64,000 nucleotides of DNA from Fructobacillus broussonetiae (GCF_018437275.1 NZ_JAAMFK010000001.1:62001-126000), one strand, 5' to 3'. Positions 1-7,444 are shown, counted from the first letter of the stretch. Numbers and translations are program-made. Notes: generated by a model not told the origin, from the letters alone.

Positions 1-366
1 TACAAGGACGGTGAGAAGTTACCACCTGTACAAGACGAGTCCCTTTCGAATTCGGTCGTTATCGTTTCCGGTCGGCGGTTGGTGAGCGGTGAAAAGCCAT
101 ACGCGCAGTTGGCAAAGAAAGCCCTGGCTTACCGGGTTCTTGGATCAGCTGGTATCACGTTTACCAGACTCTTAGTTGGGTCGGCAACCGCCTATCTTTC
201 TAAATTATTACCATGGGATTTGGCGGCCGGCCGAGCGCTTGCTGAAGGGCTTGGCTACGAGGTTAAAAACCTTGACTGTTCTAGTCCTAATATGCTATTA
301 TCAAACACAGTATTAATCGCTACAACCAAGATTCATCGCGAATTGGTCAAGATGTTGAAAGACTAG
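1..366 (+). CDS. inositol monophosphatase family protein, C-terminal part (5' end outside window)
   Basis: The reading frame is open from base 1, so only the last 121 residues are visible. They carry the family signature PWDLAAG (around 230), the metal-binding WDxAAG motif of inositol monophosphatase/FIG superfamily enzymes, preceded by RVLGSAG, another conserved block. The family hydrolyses phosphate from myo-inositol phosphates or similar small phospho-compounds in the cytoplasm with Mg2+. A TTG at 79 could look like a start, but the family residues upstream of it (the IVSGRR region) show that the true start lies before the window. The stop codon sits inside a terminator hairpin at 361-381. 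The neighbour typA follows on its own. Confidence 0.85.
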   Translation, partial: YKDGEKLPPVQDESLSNSVVIVSGRRLVSGEKPYAQLAKKALAYRVLGSAGITFTRLLVGSATAYLSKLLPWDLAAGRALAEGLGYEVKNLDCSSPNMLLSNTVLIATTKIHRELVKMLKD

Positions 367-387
367 GGGAGAGCCCTAGTCTTTCTT
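361..387 (+). terminator. Rho-independent terminator overlapping the stop codon of the phosphatase gene
   Basis: GACTAGGG (361-368) pairs with CCCTAGTC (374-381) and is followed by TTTCTT. The stop codon TAG lies in the left arm. Confidence 0.75.
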
Positions 388-416
388 GTGAGTAGCGCAA
401 ATAAAGGAGCATTAAA

Positions 417-2258
417 TTGGCAAATCTTCGCGAAGATATTCGTAATATTGCAATCATCGCCCACGTCGATCACGGAAAGACGACGTTGGTGAACGAATTG
501 CTTAAGCAATCTGACACAATGGACGCCCGTAAGGAAGCTGCCTTGGACGACCGTGCCATGGATACGAACGACATCGAAAAGGAACGTGGAATCACGATCC
601 TTTCAAAGAACACGGCCGTTCGTGTTGGCGACAAGCAAATTAACATCTTGGATACCCCAGGCCACGCCGACTTCGGTGGAGAAGTTGAACGTATCATGGG
701 AATGGTTGACGGAGTTCTCTTGGTTGTCGACGCCTTTGAAGGAACGATGCCACAGACACGTTTTGTTTTGAAGAAGGCCTTCGAACAACACTTGACGCCA
801 ATCGTTATCGTTAACAAGGTGGACCGTCCAGGTGCCCGTCCGGCAGAAGTTGTCGACGAAGTGCTTGACTTGTTCATCGAATTGGGTGCGGACGAAGAAG
901 ACTTGGACTTCCCAGTTATCTTTGCTTCAGCCATGAACGGAACCACTTCAATGGATCCTGAAGTTGACACGCAAGAACACACGATGGAACCTATCTTTAA
1001 GACGGTCTTCGAAACGATTCCTGCACCAGTTGACAACTCAGACGAACCATTGCAGTTCCAAGTTGCCATGCTTGACTATAACGACTTCGTTGGTCGTATC
1101 GGTATCGGACGTGTTAAGCGCGGAACAATCAAGGTCGGTGACAACGTTACGGTTATGAAGAAGGATGGAACGCAACAGAACTTCCGTGTTACGAAGTTGT
1201 CTGGTTTCATCGGTTTGGACCAAGTTGAAATCAACGAAGCCAAGGCTGGTGACTTGATTGCCGTTTCAGGTATGGAAGACATCAACGTTGGTGAAACGGT
1301 TGCTGATCCACAACACCCTGAAGCATTGCCATTGCTTCGTATCGACGAACCTACTTTGCAAATGACTTTCCGTCAAAACGACAGCCCCTTTGCTGGACGT
1401 GAAGGAAAGTACGTTACGGCCCGTCAAATCGAAGACCGTTTGCAACGTGAATTGCACACCGACGTTTCACTCCGTGTTAACGATACGGATCAAGCGGGTG
1501 TTTGGTCAGTTTCTGGACGTGGTGAATTGCACTTGTCTATCTTGATCGAAAACATGCGTCGTGAAGGCTTCGAATTGCAAGCTTCACGTCCACAGGTTAT
1601 CTACCGTGACATCGATGGTGTTACGTCAGAACCATACGAAGAAGTTCAAATCGATACGCCTGATGAATACTCATCAGCCGTTATCGATTCATTGAACCAA
1701 CGTAAGGGTGAAATGCAAAACATGGAGTCAGTTGGAAACGGCCAGACTCGTTTGACTTACATGGCTCCTTCACGTGGTTTGATCGGTTACTCAACTGAAT
1801 TCATGACTGCAACGCACGGTTACGGAATCTACAACCACACGTATGCAGAATACCGCCCAATGGTTAAGAACTGGGCTCCAGGACGTCGTAACGGTGCCTT
1901 GGTCTCAATTAACCAAGGACAAACGACGAACTACGCCATCATGGGTGTTGAAGATCGTGGACAAATGTTCGTTGGTGCCGGAATCGACGTATACGAAGGT
2001 ATGGTTGTGGGTATGAACGCCCGTGACAACGATATCTCAGTTAACGTTACGAAGGCTAAGCCACAGTCTAACGTTCGTTCATCTAACAAGGACCAAACGG
2101 CTTCTATCAAGACGCCTCGCGACATGAGCCTTGAAGCATCACTTGAATTCTTGAACGATGACGAATACGTTGAAGTAACGCCAGAAAACGTTCGTATCCG
2201 TAAGGAAATCTTGAACACTTCTGAACGTGAAAAGGCTGCAAAGCGCAAGAACAAGTAA
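417..2258 (+). CDS. typA: ribosome-associated GTPase TypA/BipA
   Basis: This 613-residue translational GTPase acts on the ribosome and is linked to 50S assembly and stress adaptation. The G1 motif AHVDHGKTT is at residues 15-23, followed by the switch region with RGITI, G3 DTPGHADF and G4 NKVDRPGA. The EF-G-like domains and the BipA-specific C-terminal domain come after, with full family length. The start is TTG at 417, placed 7 bases after AAAGGAG (403-409); no ATG fits. The gene is monocistronic, between a terminator and a tRNA gene. Confidence 0.97.
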   Translation: MANLREDIRNIAIIAHVDHGKTTLVNELLKQSDTMDARKEAALDDRAMDTNDIEKERGITILSKNTAVRVGDKQINILDTPGHADFGGEVERIMGMVDGVLLVVDAFEGTMPQTRFVLKKAFEQHLTPIVIVNKVDRPGARPAEVVDEVLDLFIELGADEEDLDFPVIFASAMNGTTSMDPEVDTQEHTMEPIFKTVFETIPAPVDNSDEPLQFQVAMLDYNDFVGRIGIGRVKRGTIKVGDNVTVMKKDGTQQNFRVTKLSGFIGLDQVEINEAKAGDLIAVSGMEDINVGETVADPQHPEALPLLRIDEPTLQMTFRQNDSPFAGREGKYVTARQIEDRLQRELHTDVSLRVNDTDQAGVWSVSGRGELHLSILIENMRREGFELQASRPQVIYRDIDGVTSEPYEEVQIDTPDEYSSAVIDSLNQRKGEMQNMESVGNGQTRLTYMAPSRGLIGYSTEFMTATHGYGIYNHTYAEYRPMVKNWAPGRRNGALVSINQGQTTNYAIMGVEDRGQMFVGAGIDVYEGMVVGMNARDNDISVNVTKAKPQSNVRSSNKDQTASIKTPRDMSLEASLEFLNDDEYVEVTPENVRIRKEILNTSEREKAAKRKNK

Positions 2259-2311
2259 TCACTTTACTTGCCCGCTCGAAATGTTGAAATCAACGCTTTG
2301 AGCGGTCTGAT

Positions 2312-2401
2312 GGAGATATGGCACAATCTGGTACTGCAGCGGACTCGAAATCCGTCGAGCCGTCGTATGGCGGTGTGCGGGTTCAAATCCCGCTATCTCC
2401 T
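2312..2401 (+). tRNA. tRNA-Ser (anticodon CGA)
   Basis: This class II tRNA can be folded fully by eye. The acceptor stem GGAGATA (2312-2318) pairs with TATCTCC (2394-2400). The D stem is GCA/TGC with GG at 2330-2331. The anticodon stem is 2339-2343/2351-2355 with loop CTCGAAA, anticodon CGA at 2346-2348. A 21-base variable arm has a CCGTC/GGCGG stem. The T stem GCGGG/CCCGC has loop TTCAAAT. CCA is not encoded. The discriminator base at 2401 is T, whereas G is usual for bacterial tRNA-Ser. Its 3' end borders the accessory region, so it could be an integration site. Confidence 0.93.
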
Positions 2402-2418
2402 TAAGACAAATCAAAAGA

Positions 2419-2446
2419 GGATGAGCTTTTGCTCATCCTTTTTTTG
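2419..2446 (+). terminator. terminator of the tRNA-Ser transcript
   Basis: GGATGAGC (2419-2426), loop TTTT, GCTCATCC (2431-2438), then a run of seven T. Confidence 0.9.
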
Positions 2447-2514
2447 TTGTTTTCCAAAGTCAGACCCGAATCATGCTACCATTAGAGAAGACATTTTCCG
2501 AAGGTGACAATCAC

Positions 2515-2562
2515 ATGCAAAATTACATCTTTGAGAATCCCGAAGATTGATTGAATATATAA
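2515..2562 (+). pseudogene. collapsed remnant of a HAD phosphatase gene (paralogue of 6626-7264)
   Basis: An ATG at 2515 with GAAGGTGA upstream opens a frame encoding MQNYIFE, matching MQNFIFD at the start of the intact gene at 6626. A few codons later the frame continues as GAA GAT TGA TTG AAT ATA TAA, matching the intact gene end AAG GAT TGG TTG AAC ATA TAA. The Trp codon has become a stop. About 590 bases between the two ends are missing. The terminator and the sequence behind it also match those after the intact gene, so this is a duplicated and internally deleted copy. Confidence 0.75.
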
Positions 2563-2577
2563 TTGAGTAAAATGGAA

Positions 2578-2603
2578 GCGAATGGGAGCTCATTCGCTTT
2601 TTT
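2578..2603 (+). terminator. terminator left from the HAD phosphatase remnant
   Basis: GCGAATG (2578-2584) pairs with CATTCGC (2591-2597), followed by TTTTTTATTTT. It is the counterpart of the terminator at 7279-7307. Confidence 0.75.
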
Positions 2604-2626
2604 ATTTTGCGTGTCCTAAACGACAT
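2595..2626 (+). repeat. left copy of a 32-bp direct repeat flanking the PBECR4/hdc segment
   Basis: Bases 2595-2626 match 7299-7330 with a single mismatch (A versus T in CCTAAACGACAT / CCTAATCGACAT). The similarity extends left into the HAD gene 3' ends. The two copies bracket about 4.7 kb. Confidence 0.8.
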
Positions 2627-2642
2627 CAAATGATGAATTCTT

Positions 2643-2672
2643 TTGACAATATTTATTTGAGCTATGTAAAAT
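2643..2672 (+). promoter_or_regulatory. promoter of the structured RNA upstream of the PBECR4-like gene
   Basis: A consensus -35 TTGACA lies at 2643-2648. An AT-rich -10 such as TATGTA or TAAAAT follows at about 2663-2672. Transcription would start at about 2675-2680. Confidence 0.6.
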
Positions 2673-2675
2673 AAC

Positions 2676-2832
2676 GATAGAAACAACGTGTTGCGTTGTT
2701 TCGGAAGTAAAGTGTGTTCGGTCAGCAACATGCTCCCGCCGTCGGGATAATGACGGAGGTCGTCTCAATCGTGACTTCTACGGTTCGCTGACAATACATA
2801 TTTCTTAACCGAGGAAGTTCCTCGGTTTTTTA
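2676..2832 (+). ncRNA. structured RNA of unknown family, ending in its own terminator
   Basis: About 150 bases lie between a good promoter and a strong terminator and have no ORF of their own. A 5' hairpin AACAACG/CGTTGTT lies at about 2683-2700. Then GTCAGC (about 2721-2726) pairs with GCTGAC (about 2787-2792) and closes a multibranch region. Inside it are a hairpin pairing CCGCCGTC with GACGGAGG and a second pairing AGGTC with GACTT. There is no T-box, TPP, FMN or PyrR signature and no tandem repeats. The next gene starts 18 bases after the terminator T-run. It may be a free RNA or an attenuating leader; its family is not recognised. Confidence 0.55.
2807..2832 (+). terminator. terminator between the structured RNA and the PBECR4-like gene
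   Basis: AACCGAGGA (2807-2815) pairs perfectly with TCCTCGGTT (2819-2827) around a 3-base loop, followed by TTTT. Expression of the downstream gene from the 2643 promoter would need read-through. Confidence 0.85.
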
Positions 2833-2850
2833 TATGGAAAAAGGTGATAA

Positions 2851-3363
2851 ATGAAAGAGATTTTAGATGATTACCGAACAAGCTTTTGCAAGTACACTGC
2901 AGAAATAAAAACAAGTCAAGAAGAATTCCATGTTGTATTTGAGGAAAAGCAACTGCCTCACTTACTTGGGTTTCATAAATTGTTAAATATACCCAAAGGC
3001 GCTAAGAAGATATTAGGAAAAGTTGATAAAGGAGAATTAACATATACACATGTAAAAGCTGATCCAAATTATTATCTTATTAAAAATAGGATTAATAACT
3101 ATAAGTTTTTGAGAGAAGTTTTTCATCATAGAAAGATAGAGTTCCTGATGAAGAATACGACAAGGAATCCAAGAAGAATACCAGGTGTACGCGTCATTAT
3201 TCCTGATTGTATAAGTAAAAAAGATATGATCATACTTGGCTTGTCAGAAGCTAATGGGTATTATATGCCTTCAACACTTTTTTTAATTCGTTGCCCTAAT
3301 AATTTTATGGATTTACCGAAAATTAAGATTGAAAATATCGAACTTTCTTCTAAAGAAATATAG
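2851..3363 (+). CDS. PBECR4-like domain protein (putative BECR-fold nuclease or toxin)
   Basis: This 170-residue protein has no signal peptide or membrane segment. The block FHVVFEEKQLPHLLGFHKL (about residues 26-44) resembles the F-HLLG motif of the phage-Barnase-EndoU-ColicinE5/D-RelE-like nuclease 4 (PBECR4) family. A middle segment with a KNRINNYKFLREVF helix follows, then a C-terminal strand-rich part, YYMPSTLFLIR. Members are predicted RNases of mobile elements and conflict systems; no activity is shown here. AAGGTG lies just before ATG 2851. The gene is visibly richer in A+T than its neighbours, which suggests transfer. It follows a structured RNA and terminator, an arrangement like a type III toxin-antitoxin pair. 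The family call comes from motif memory and is moderate. Confidence 0.55.
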   Translation: MKEILDDYRTSFCKYTAEIKTSQEEFHVVFEEKQLPHLLGFHKLLNIPKGAKKILGKVDKGELTYTHVKADPNYYLIKNRINNYKFLREVFHHRKIEFLMKNTTRNPRRIPGVRVIIPDCISKKDMIILGLSEANGYYMPSTLFLIRCPNNFMDLPKIKIENIELSSKEI

Positions 3364-3392
3364 GAAACGACTAATTTAGTCGTTTCTCTTTA
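3364..3392 (+). terminator. terminator of the PBECR4-like gene
   Basis: GAAACGACTA (3364-3373) pairs with TAGTCGTTTC (3377-3386), followed by TCTTTAT. Confidence 0.85.
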
Positions 3393-3553
3393 TATTGTAA
3401 AATTGTCTAAAAAGATATCATTAGTATCGAATATAAATACAGTTTTACTTTTTTAACATTGATGTATCAAAAGAGTATAAATAAATTAAAGGCATTTAAA
3501 ATAGAATGTTTCTAATAATATGCCAATGGATCTTTTATTTATGGAGGTAAGAG
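3393..3553 (+). other. AT-rich upstream region of hdcA
   Basis: No ORF is present. It should contain the hdcA promoter (TATAAA-like sequences near 3475 and elsewhere), but no pair of boxes with good spacing stands out. A strong ribosome site, GGAGGTAA, lies at 3543-3550. Confidence 0.35.
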
Positions 3554-4501
3554 ATGAATTTGAATGATTACAAGAAGGCAAGGGAAATCGGGATTGATAG
3601 TACGGCATTGAATAACTATGTCGGCTACTCACGAGGTTACTTGGAGCCTGGCAATATTGGTGAAGGCTATTTGACCGGATTGAAGGTCGATGCTGCTGCC
3701 ACTAAGTTAACTGACGATAATATTCTTGATAACATTTCGTCATACGATCGGGCCGAGGCAAAGAACGCTAATTTGGCTCAGATTAACATGGAGACGGCTT
3801 CATCCTTTACTGGACCACAGGGAAACATTATTGGTTTTGATTTCTTGCATAACAAGGCTTTAGATAATCAAAAGCCAATGTTTACGAAAAAGCAATGGGA
3901 TGGTTCAGAACTACCTATTTATGATGCTAAGCCATTACAAGATGCATTGGTTGAATACTTAGGAACGGTCGATGAACCACGTTTCAAGACTGTTCCAGCT
4001 GCCTTTATCACTTGTGCAAACAAGGGAACGATGGCTAAGCGTCCTAAGGAAGACCGTCCATTGAAGCCTGGTGAAGGTTATGGTGTCTGGTCTGCCATTG
4101 CTTTGTCCATTGCTGACGATCCTGTCCACCACTCTTCGATGTATGTTGAAGATGCAGGTGTTTGGACAGAGTCTGATAACGAACAGGACTTGATTGATTA
4201 CTTGAACACGCGAAGAGCCGCAATGGCACAATCCATCGCAAATTGTGGTGAACATGCTAAGACGACCTTTAAGAAAACGTTTATTGGCTTTGCCCACACG
4301 ATGCTAAAGCCTGGCGAATTCGGTACAGCTATTACGGTTGGACCTTACTTGACGATGCCATTTGACGCTGTACCAAATGCACAGCGGACAAACGCTTCTG
4401 CTGAAGATGCGATGAACACGATGCGTCAGTTGAGTTTGCAAGACTGGTTAAAGGAAATGAATTACGAATCAATTGTTGAGAAGAATAATATCACTTATTA
4501 A
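3554..4501 (+). CDS. hdcA: pyruvoyl-dependent histidine decarboxylase proenzyme
   Basis: The enzyme decarboxylates L-histidine to histamine and CO2 and consumes a proton. At 315 residues it is full length for the Gram-positive pyruvoyl HDC family. The self-cleavage site is TASS at residues 81-84: cleavage between the two serines gives the beta chain and a pyruvoyl-capped alpha chain. Conserved blocks include RGYLEPGNIG, QWDGSELPIYDAKPLQDALV, GYGVWSAIALS and SMYVEDAGVW. The start ATG 3554 follows GGAGGTAA. Antiporter and maturation genes lie directly downstream, so histidine/histamine exchange would give acid resistance and proton motive force. It sits in a region with signs of gain and loss. 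Confidence 0.96.
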   Translation: MNLNDYKKAREIGIDSTALNNYVGYSRGYLEPGNIGEGYLTGLKVDAAATKLTDDNILDNISSYDRAEAKNANLAQINMETASSFTGPQGNIIGFDFLHNKALDNQKPMFTKKQWDGSELPIYDAKPLQDALVEYLGTVDEPRFKTVPAAFITCANKGTMAKRPKEDRPLKPGEGYGVWSAIALSIADDPVHHSSMYVEDAGVWTESDNEQDLIDYLNTRRAAMAQSIANCGEHAKTTFKKTFIGFAHTMLKPGEFGTAITVGPYLTMPFDAVPNAQRTNASAEDAMNTMRQLSLQDWLKEMNYESIVEKNNITY

Positions 4502-4525
4502 TTAAGTCTCTTTCGGAGGAGTATT

Positions 4526-5986
4526 TTGGCTACAAAACAAGCAAAAAAATTAGGAACAATTGGATTAATCGGTTTGATTGTTCCGGCTATGATTGGTGGT
4601 GGAGCGTATGATCTGCCCCAAAACATGGCATCAAATGCTGGATTAATTGGTCAACTACTTGGATGGGCTGTATCAGGTGCCATTATTTGGTGTTTGGTTT
4701 ACTCATTCTTGTTCTTGTCAAAATTACGACCTGATTATACGTCAGGCCTCTACATGTACGCAGAAGATGGATTTGGTAAATTTACCGGATTCTTTGTCAG
4801 TTGGGGCTATTGGATTTGTGAGTGTTTCGCTAACGTCACTTATGCCGTTCTTCTTGCTTCAACATTAGACGCTTTCTTCCCTGGTGTCTTTAAGGGTGGA
4901 AACAATCTTAATTCCATCATCTTGGGAACGGTGATTCTTTGGCTAATGACCGCTCTCGTTTTGAAGGGAATTCAAGGTGCTAGTTGGGTCGACAATATTT
5001 CAACGGCAGTGATTTTGCTTTCACTCGTCTTCTTCATTGTCAGCATGATTTTTGTCTTTGATCCACAAACCTTTACAACAAACATCATGGGAAGCGAGAC
5101 GATTTCGCACTTACAAGATACGAACATAGGCTCACTCTTCCACCAAATTAAGAACACCATGATGGTTACCCTTTGGGTCTTTGGTGGTGTTGAAGGTGCC
5201 GTTGTCTTGTCAGGCAACGCAAAGAGCCAAAAGAATGTTCGTGATGCCACGAAGTGGGGATTCATCATTTGCTTGATTATCTACGCTGCCGTTTCTGTTT
5301 TGGCACTTGGATTCCGCAGTTATGGTGAGATTGCAAACATGGCTTCCCCATCTACCGGGGCTTTGCTATCAATCATTTATGGTCCAATTGGTCGTTTGGT
5401 CATCGGAATCAGTGTGATTATCGCGGTTTTGGCTTCTTGGTTGACTTGGGTTTTGTTACTTTCAGAAATGCCACGTGCTGCGGCTAAATCTGGAACCTTC
5501 CCACAGTCCTTTAAGAAAGTGAATAAGAACAACATGCCTTCTTATTCCATCGTGGTATCCACAATCGTTATGCAGGTAATCTTGTTCTCAACGGCTTTTG
5601 CCGGCAAGGCCTTTAATACCATGTTGACGATTGTTGGAACGATGACTGTTCCACCATACTTGATCTCAATGATGTACCTTTTCAAGATCAGTTTGAATAA
5701 AGAATCGTTTAACCCAAGTGGTGCTCAGATTACGTTCTCACGTACGAAGCCACTCGTTTACTCATTCCTTGCGATTTTAGGTACCCTTTATATGGGTTAC
5801 TCAGCAGGGGTAAAGTACACGGCGCTTTCCTTTATCATTTATGCGCTTGGTATCCCGGTATACATGTGGGCACGTAAGCACATCCCTAGCGAAACGCATT
5901 CAACGATCTTTACGAAGTATGAAAAGATCTTTATTATCTGTATTCTTGCGGTTGCGATTATTAGCTTACTGATTATGTATGCATAG
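4526..5986 (+). CDS. hdcP: histidine/histamine antiporter (APC superfamily)
   Basis: A 486-residue membrane protein of the amino acid/polyamine/organocation superfamily with about twelve hydrophobic helices. The N-terminal GLIVPAMIGGGAYDLPQNM matches the substrate-binding unwound helix of basic amino acid antiporters. The start is TTG 4526 after CGGAGGAG, 24 bases behind hdcA. Exchange of histidine for histamine is electrogenic in the known systems. In most described lactobacilli the permease gene precedes hdcA; here it follows. The role is inferred from family and context and is secure. Confidence 0.92.
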   Translation: MATKQAKKLGTIGLIGLIVPAMIGGGAYDLPQNMASNAGLIGQLLGWAVSGAIIWCLVYSFLFLSKLRPDYTSGLYMYAEDGFGKFTGFFVSWGYWICECFANVTYAVLLASTLDAFFPGVFKGGNNLNSIILGTVILWLMTALVLKGIQGASWVDNISTAVILLSLVFFIVSMIFVFDPQTFTTNIMGSETISHLQDTNIGSLFHQIKNTMMVTLWVFGGVEGAVVLSGNAKSQKNVRDATKWGFIICLIIYAAVSVLALGFRSYGEIANMASPSTGALLSIIYGPIGRLVIGISVIIAVLASWLTWVLLLSEMPRAAAKSGTFPQSFKKVNKNNMPSYSIVVSTIVMQVILFSTAFAGKAFNTMLTIVGTMTVPPYLISMMYLFKISLNKESFNPSGAQITFSRTKPLVYSFLAILGTLYMGYSAGVKYTALSFIIYALGIPVYMWARKHIPSETHSTIFTKYEKIFIICILAVAIISLLIMYA

Positions 5987-5994
5987 GATGTTAA

Positions 5995-6468
5995 ATGGAT
6001 AAGTTTAGAAAACAAGTGAATCACTTGATTGAAAATGAAAAAATCAATCCCGCTAAAATCCTTTTCGGAAAAGATGAAAAGGGACAAGACGCTTGTGTTT
6101 TTTTCGATACCAATTATCTGTATATCAAGACGGAAAGTACGTTTGAAAAGGTTCTGCGTGAGCAGGGAATTTCGACAAAGTTCATTTCTGGCGCGCCAGA
6201 AGGAGCACTGTTGATTCAAACACCTGAATTAACGTTGTCTTTGCATGAGATTCATGAAGGACGAGTGTATGACTTTACTCAAACGCTTGATCCAAAATCA
6301 ATCTACAAAGCGTCATACAATGCGACAGAGCCGTTGCAAAATAGCGTATTAACGAATCCTGAACATGCTGAACTGATTGATCAGCTCCGTTATGAATTAC
6401 AGACGGGACAAATATCCCAACACGATTATGATTCCTTAAATCCTGTTTTACCAAAAGCTGGTAAGTAA
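5995..6468 (+). CDS. hdcB: histidine decarboxylase maturation protein
   Basis: A soluble 157-residue protein, starting 8 bases after hdcP and ending before a strong terminator. Sequence and size match HdcB, found only with pyruvoyl HDC genes and known in Streptococcus thermophilus to be needed to convert the HdcA proenzyme into active chains. It has no membrane segment. The visible part is a mixed alpha/beta domain with an acidic C-terminal third. A hisS gene often follows hdcB in other species; here none does, and hisS lies 6.3 kb away behind a T-box. Confidence 0.88.
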   Translation: MDKFRKQVNHLIENEKINPAKILFGKDEKGQDACVFFDTNYLYIKTESTFEKVLREQGISTKFISGAPEGALLIQTPELTLSLHEIHEGRVYDFTQTLDPKSIYKASYNATEPLQNSVLTNPEHAELIDQLRYELQTGQISQHDYDSLNPVLPKAGK

Positions 6469-6480
6469 TAGGAAATGTTA

Positions 6481-6520
6481 AAGGACCAGTTTTAGTTCAA
6501 CTTTAACTGGTCCTTTTTTA
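6481..6520 (+). terminator. terminator of the hdcA-hdcP-hdcB operon
   Basis: AAGGACCAGTT (6481-6491) pairs with AACTGGTCCTT (6505-6515), then TTTTTA. Confidence 0.92.
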
Positions 6521-6625
6521 TTGTCCTTTTATAGAAAAAAGTTTTTATATTGGCTATTCATAATCTTCAATTTTTAAGAGATTTCTGAGTTAATACGTTA
6601 ACAATACGTGCAATGGGGAGAGCAA

Positions 6626-7264
6626 ATGCAAAACTTTATCTTTGATTTTGATGGTACGTTAGCTAATTCTGGGAAAACTGGCGTCCTCGCCACGCAAGCG
6701 GCCTTTAAAGAAGAGGGGTACGCAGCCCCTTCTGAAGAAGACATCAACTACTACATGGGGATTCCAATTGAGGTTTCCTTTAAGAAGATGTTGCCAAGCG
6801 CCGTGTCCGAATCTGACTTTGACAGGCTCTTAGAGACCTTCAGAAAGCACTACCGTAGTTTAGAGGCAGAGAACTTGGTGCTCTTTCCCCGCATTATGGA
6901 GACGCTCGAGGAGCTTGTGAGCGAAGAAAAGAAGCTCTATGTGGTTTCTAGTAAGCACTCAACTGCGCTCCTGCGAAACTTGGAGACCCTTGGGATTAAT
7001 CAACTCTTTACCAAGGTTATTGGCTCTGATCATGTTGAGCACTTTAAGCCTGCACCAGATGGTGTGCTCGCTGTGATTGAAAGTGGTCACTTGAATAAGG
7101 ACGATTCCATTATGATTGGCGATGCCATTTTCGACCTTCAAATGGGAAAGAGCGCTGGTGTCCATACTGGTGCTGTTGCTTGGGGCGCCCATGATGTCAA
7201 GGCGCTGAAGTCAGAACAACCGGACTATGTTTTTGAAGATGCCAAGGATTGGTTGAACATATAA
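6626..7264 (+). CDS. HAD-superfamily phosphatase (phosphoglycolate phosphatase-like)
   Basis: A 212-residue HAD hydrolase that removes phosphate from an unidentified small metabolite. Motif I is FDFDGT near the N terminus with the nucleophilic Asp. Motif II is VVSS. The conserved Lys is in HFKPAPDG. Motif IV is IGDAIFDLQMG. A cap domain lies between motifs I and II. A GTG at 6608 is in frame, but GGGGAGA at 6614-6620 fits the ATG at 6626. A collapsed copy of the same gene lies at 2515-2562 with a matching terminator, so this gene took part in a duplication that brackets the hdc segment. Confidence 0.85.
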   Translation: MQNFIFDFDGTLANSGKTGVLATQAAFKEEGYAAPSEEDINYYMGIPIEVSFKKMLPSAVSESDFDRLLETFRKHYRSLEAENLVLFPRIMETLEELVSEEKKLYVVSSKHSTALLRNLETLGINQLFTKVIGSDHVEHFKPAPDGVLAVIESGHLNKDDSIMIGDAIFDLQMGKSAGVHTGAVAWGAHDVKALKSEQPDYVFEDAKDWLNI

Positions 7265-7278
7265 TTGAGAAAAGAAAA

Positions 7279-7307
7279 GCGAATGAGCGTTGCTCATCCG
7301 CTTTTTT
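7279..7307 (+). terminator. terminator of the HAD phosphatase gene
   Basis: GCGAATGAGC (7279-7288) pairs with GCTCATCCGC (7292-7301) with one mismatch, then TTTTTTATTTT. Confidence 0.85.
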
Positions 7308-7330
7308 ATTTTGCGTGTCCTAATCGACAT
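7299..7330 (+). repeat. right copy of the 32-bp direct repeat flanking the PBECR4/hdc segment
   Basis: It matches 2595-2626 with one mismatch. It starts in the terminator and runs past it. Confidence 0.8.
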
Positions 7331-7444
7331 TGAAAGTTGATTTTTCTTGCTTATCTCTCAAGACGGCCATAAGATAACGGTGTAAATAGCGCTATAGCAA
7401 GAACAGTCACTTAGATGTCGGAATTTATCTGACACCTGCATACC

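Noticed and set aside
470-1069. 199-codon minus-strand ORF inside typA
   Set aside because: It is a mirror of the typA reading frame, has no ribosome site, and its Ser/Thr-rich composition is that of an antisense shadow.
2312-2401. Allo-tRNA (8/4 or 9/3 acceptor branch) for the CGA tRNA
   Set aside because: The acceptor and T stems count 7 and 5 pairs, and the bases beyond (T and T) do not pair. It is a normal class II fold with an odd discriminator.
2268-2507. 79-codon ORF spanning the tRNA gene
   Set aside because: It runs straight through the tRNA-Ser gene and its terminator, so it cannot be a real coding region.
2471-2731. 86-codon minus-strand ORF behind the tRNA
   Set aside because: It covers the HAD remnant, its terminator and the promoter of the structured RNA. 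No ribosome site or recognisable sequence is present.
2676-2832. Classical ToxI-type repeat RNA
   Set aside because: No tandem repeats were found in the RNA, and the downstream protein lacks ToxN/AbiQ features. Only the layout is similar.
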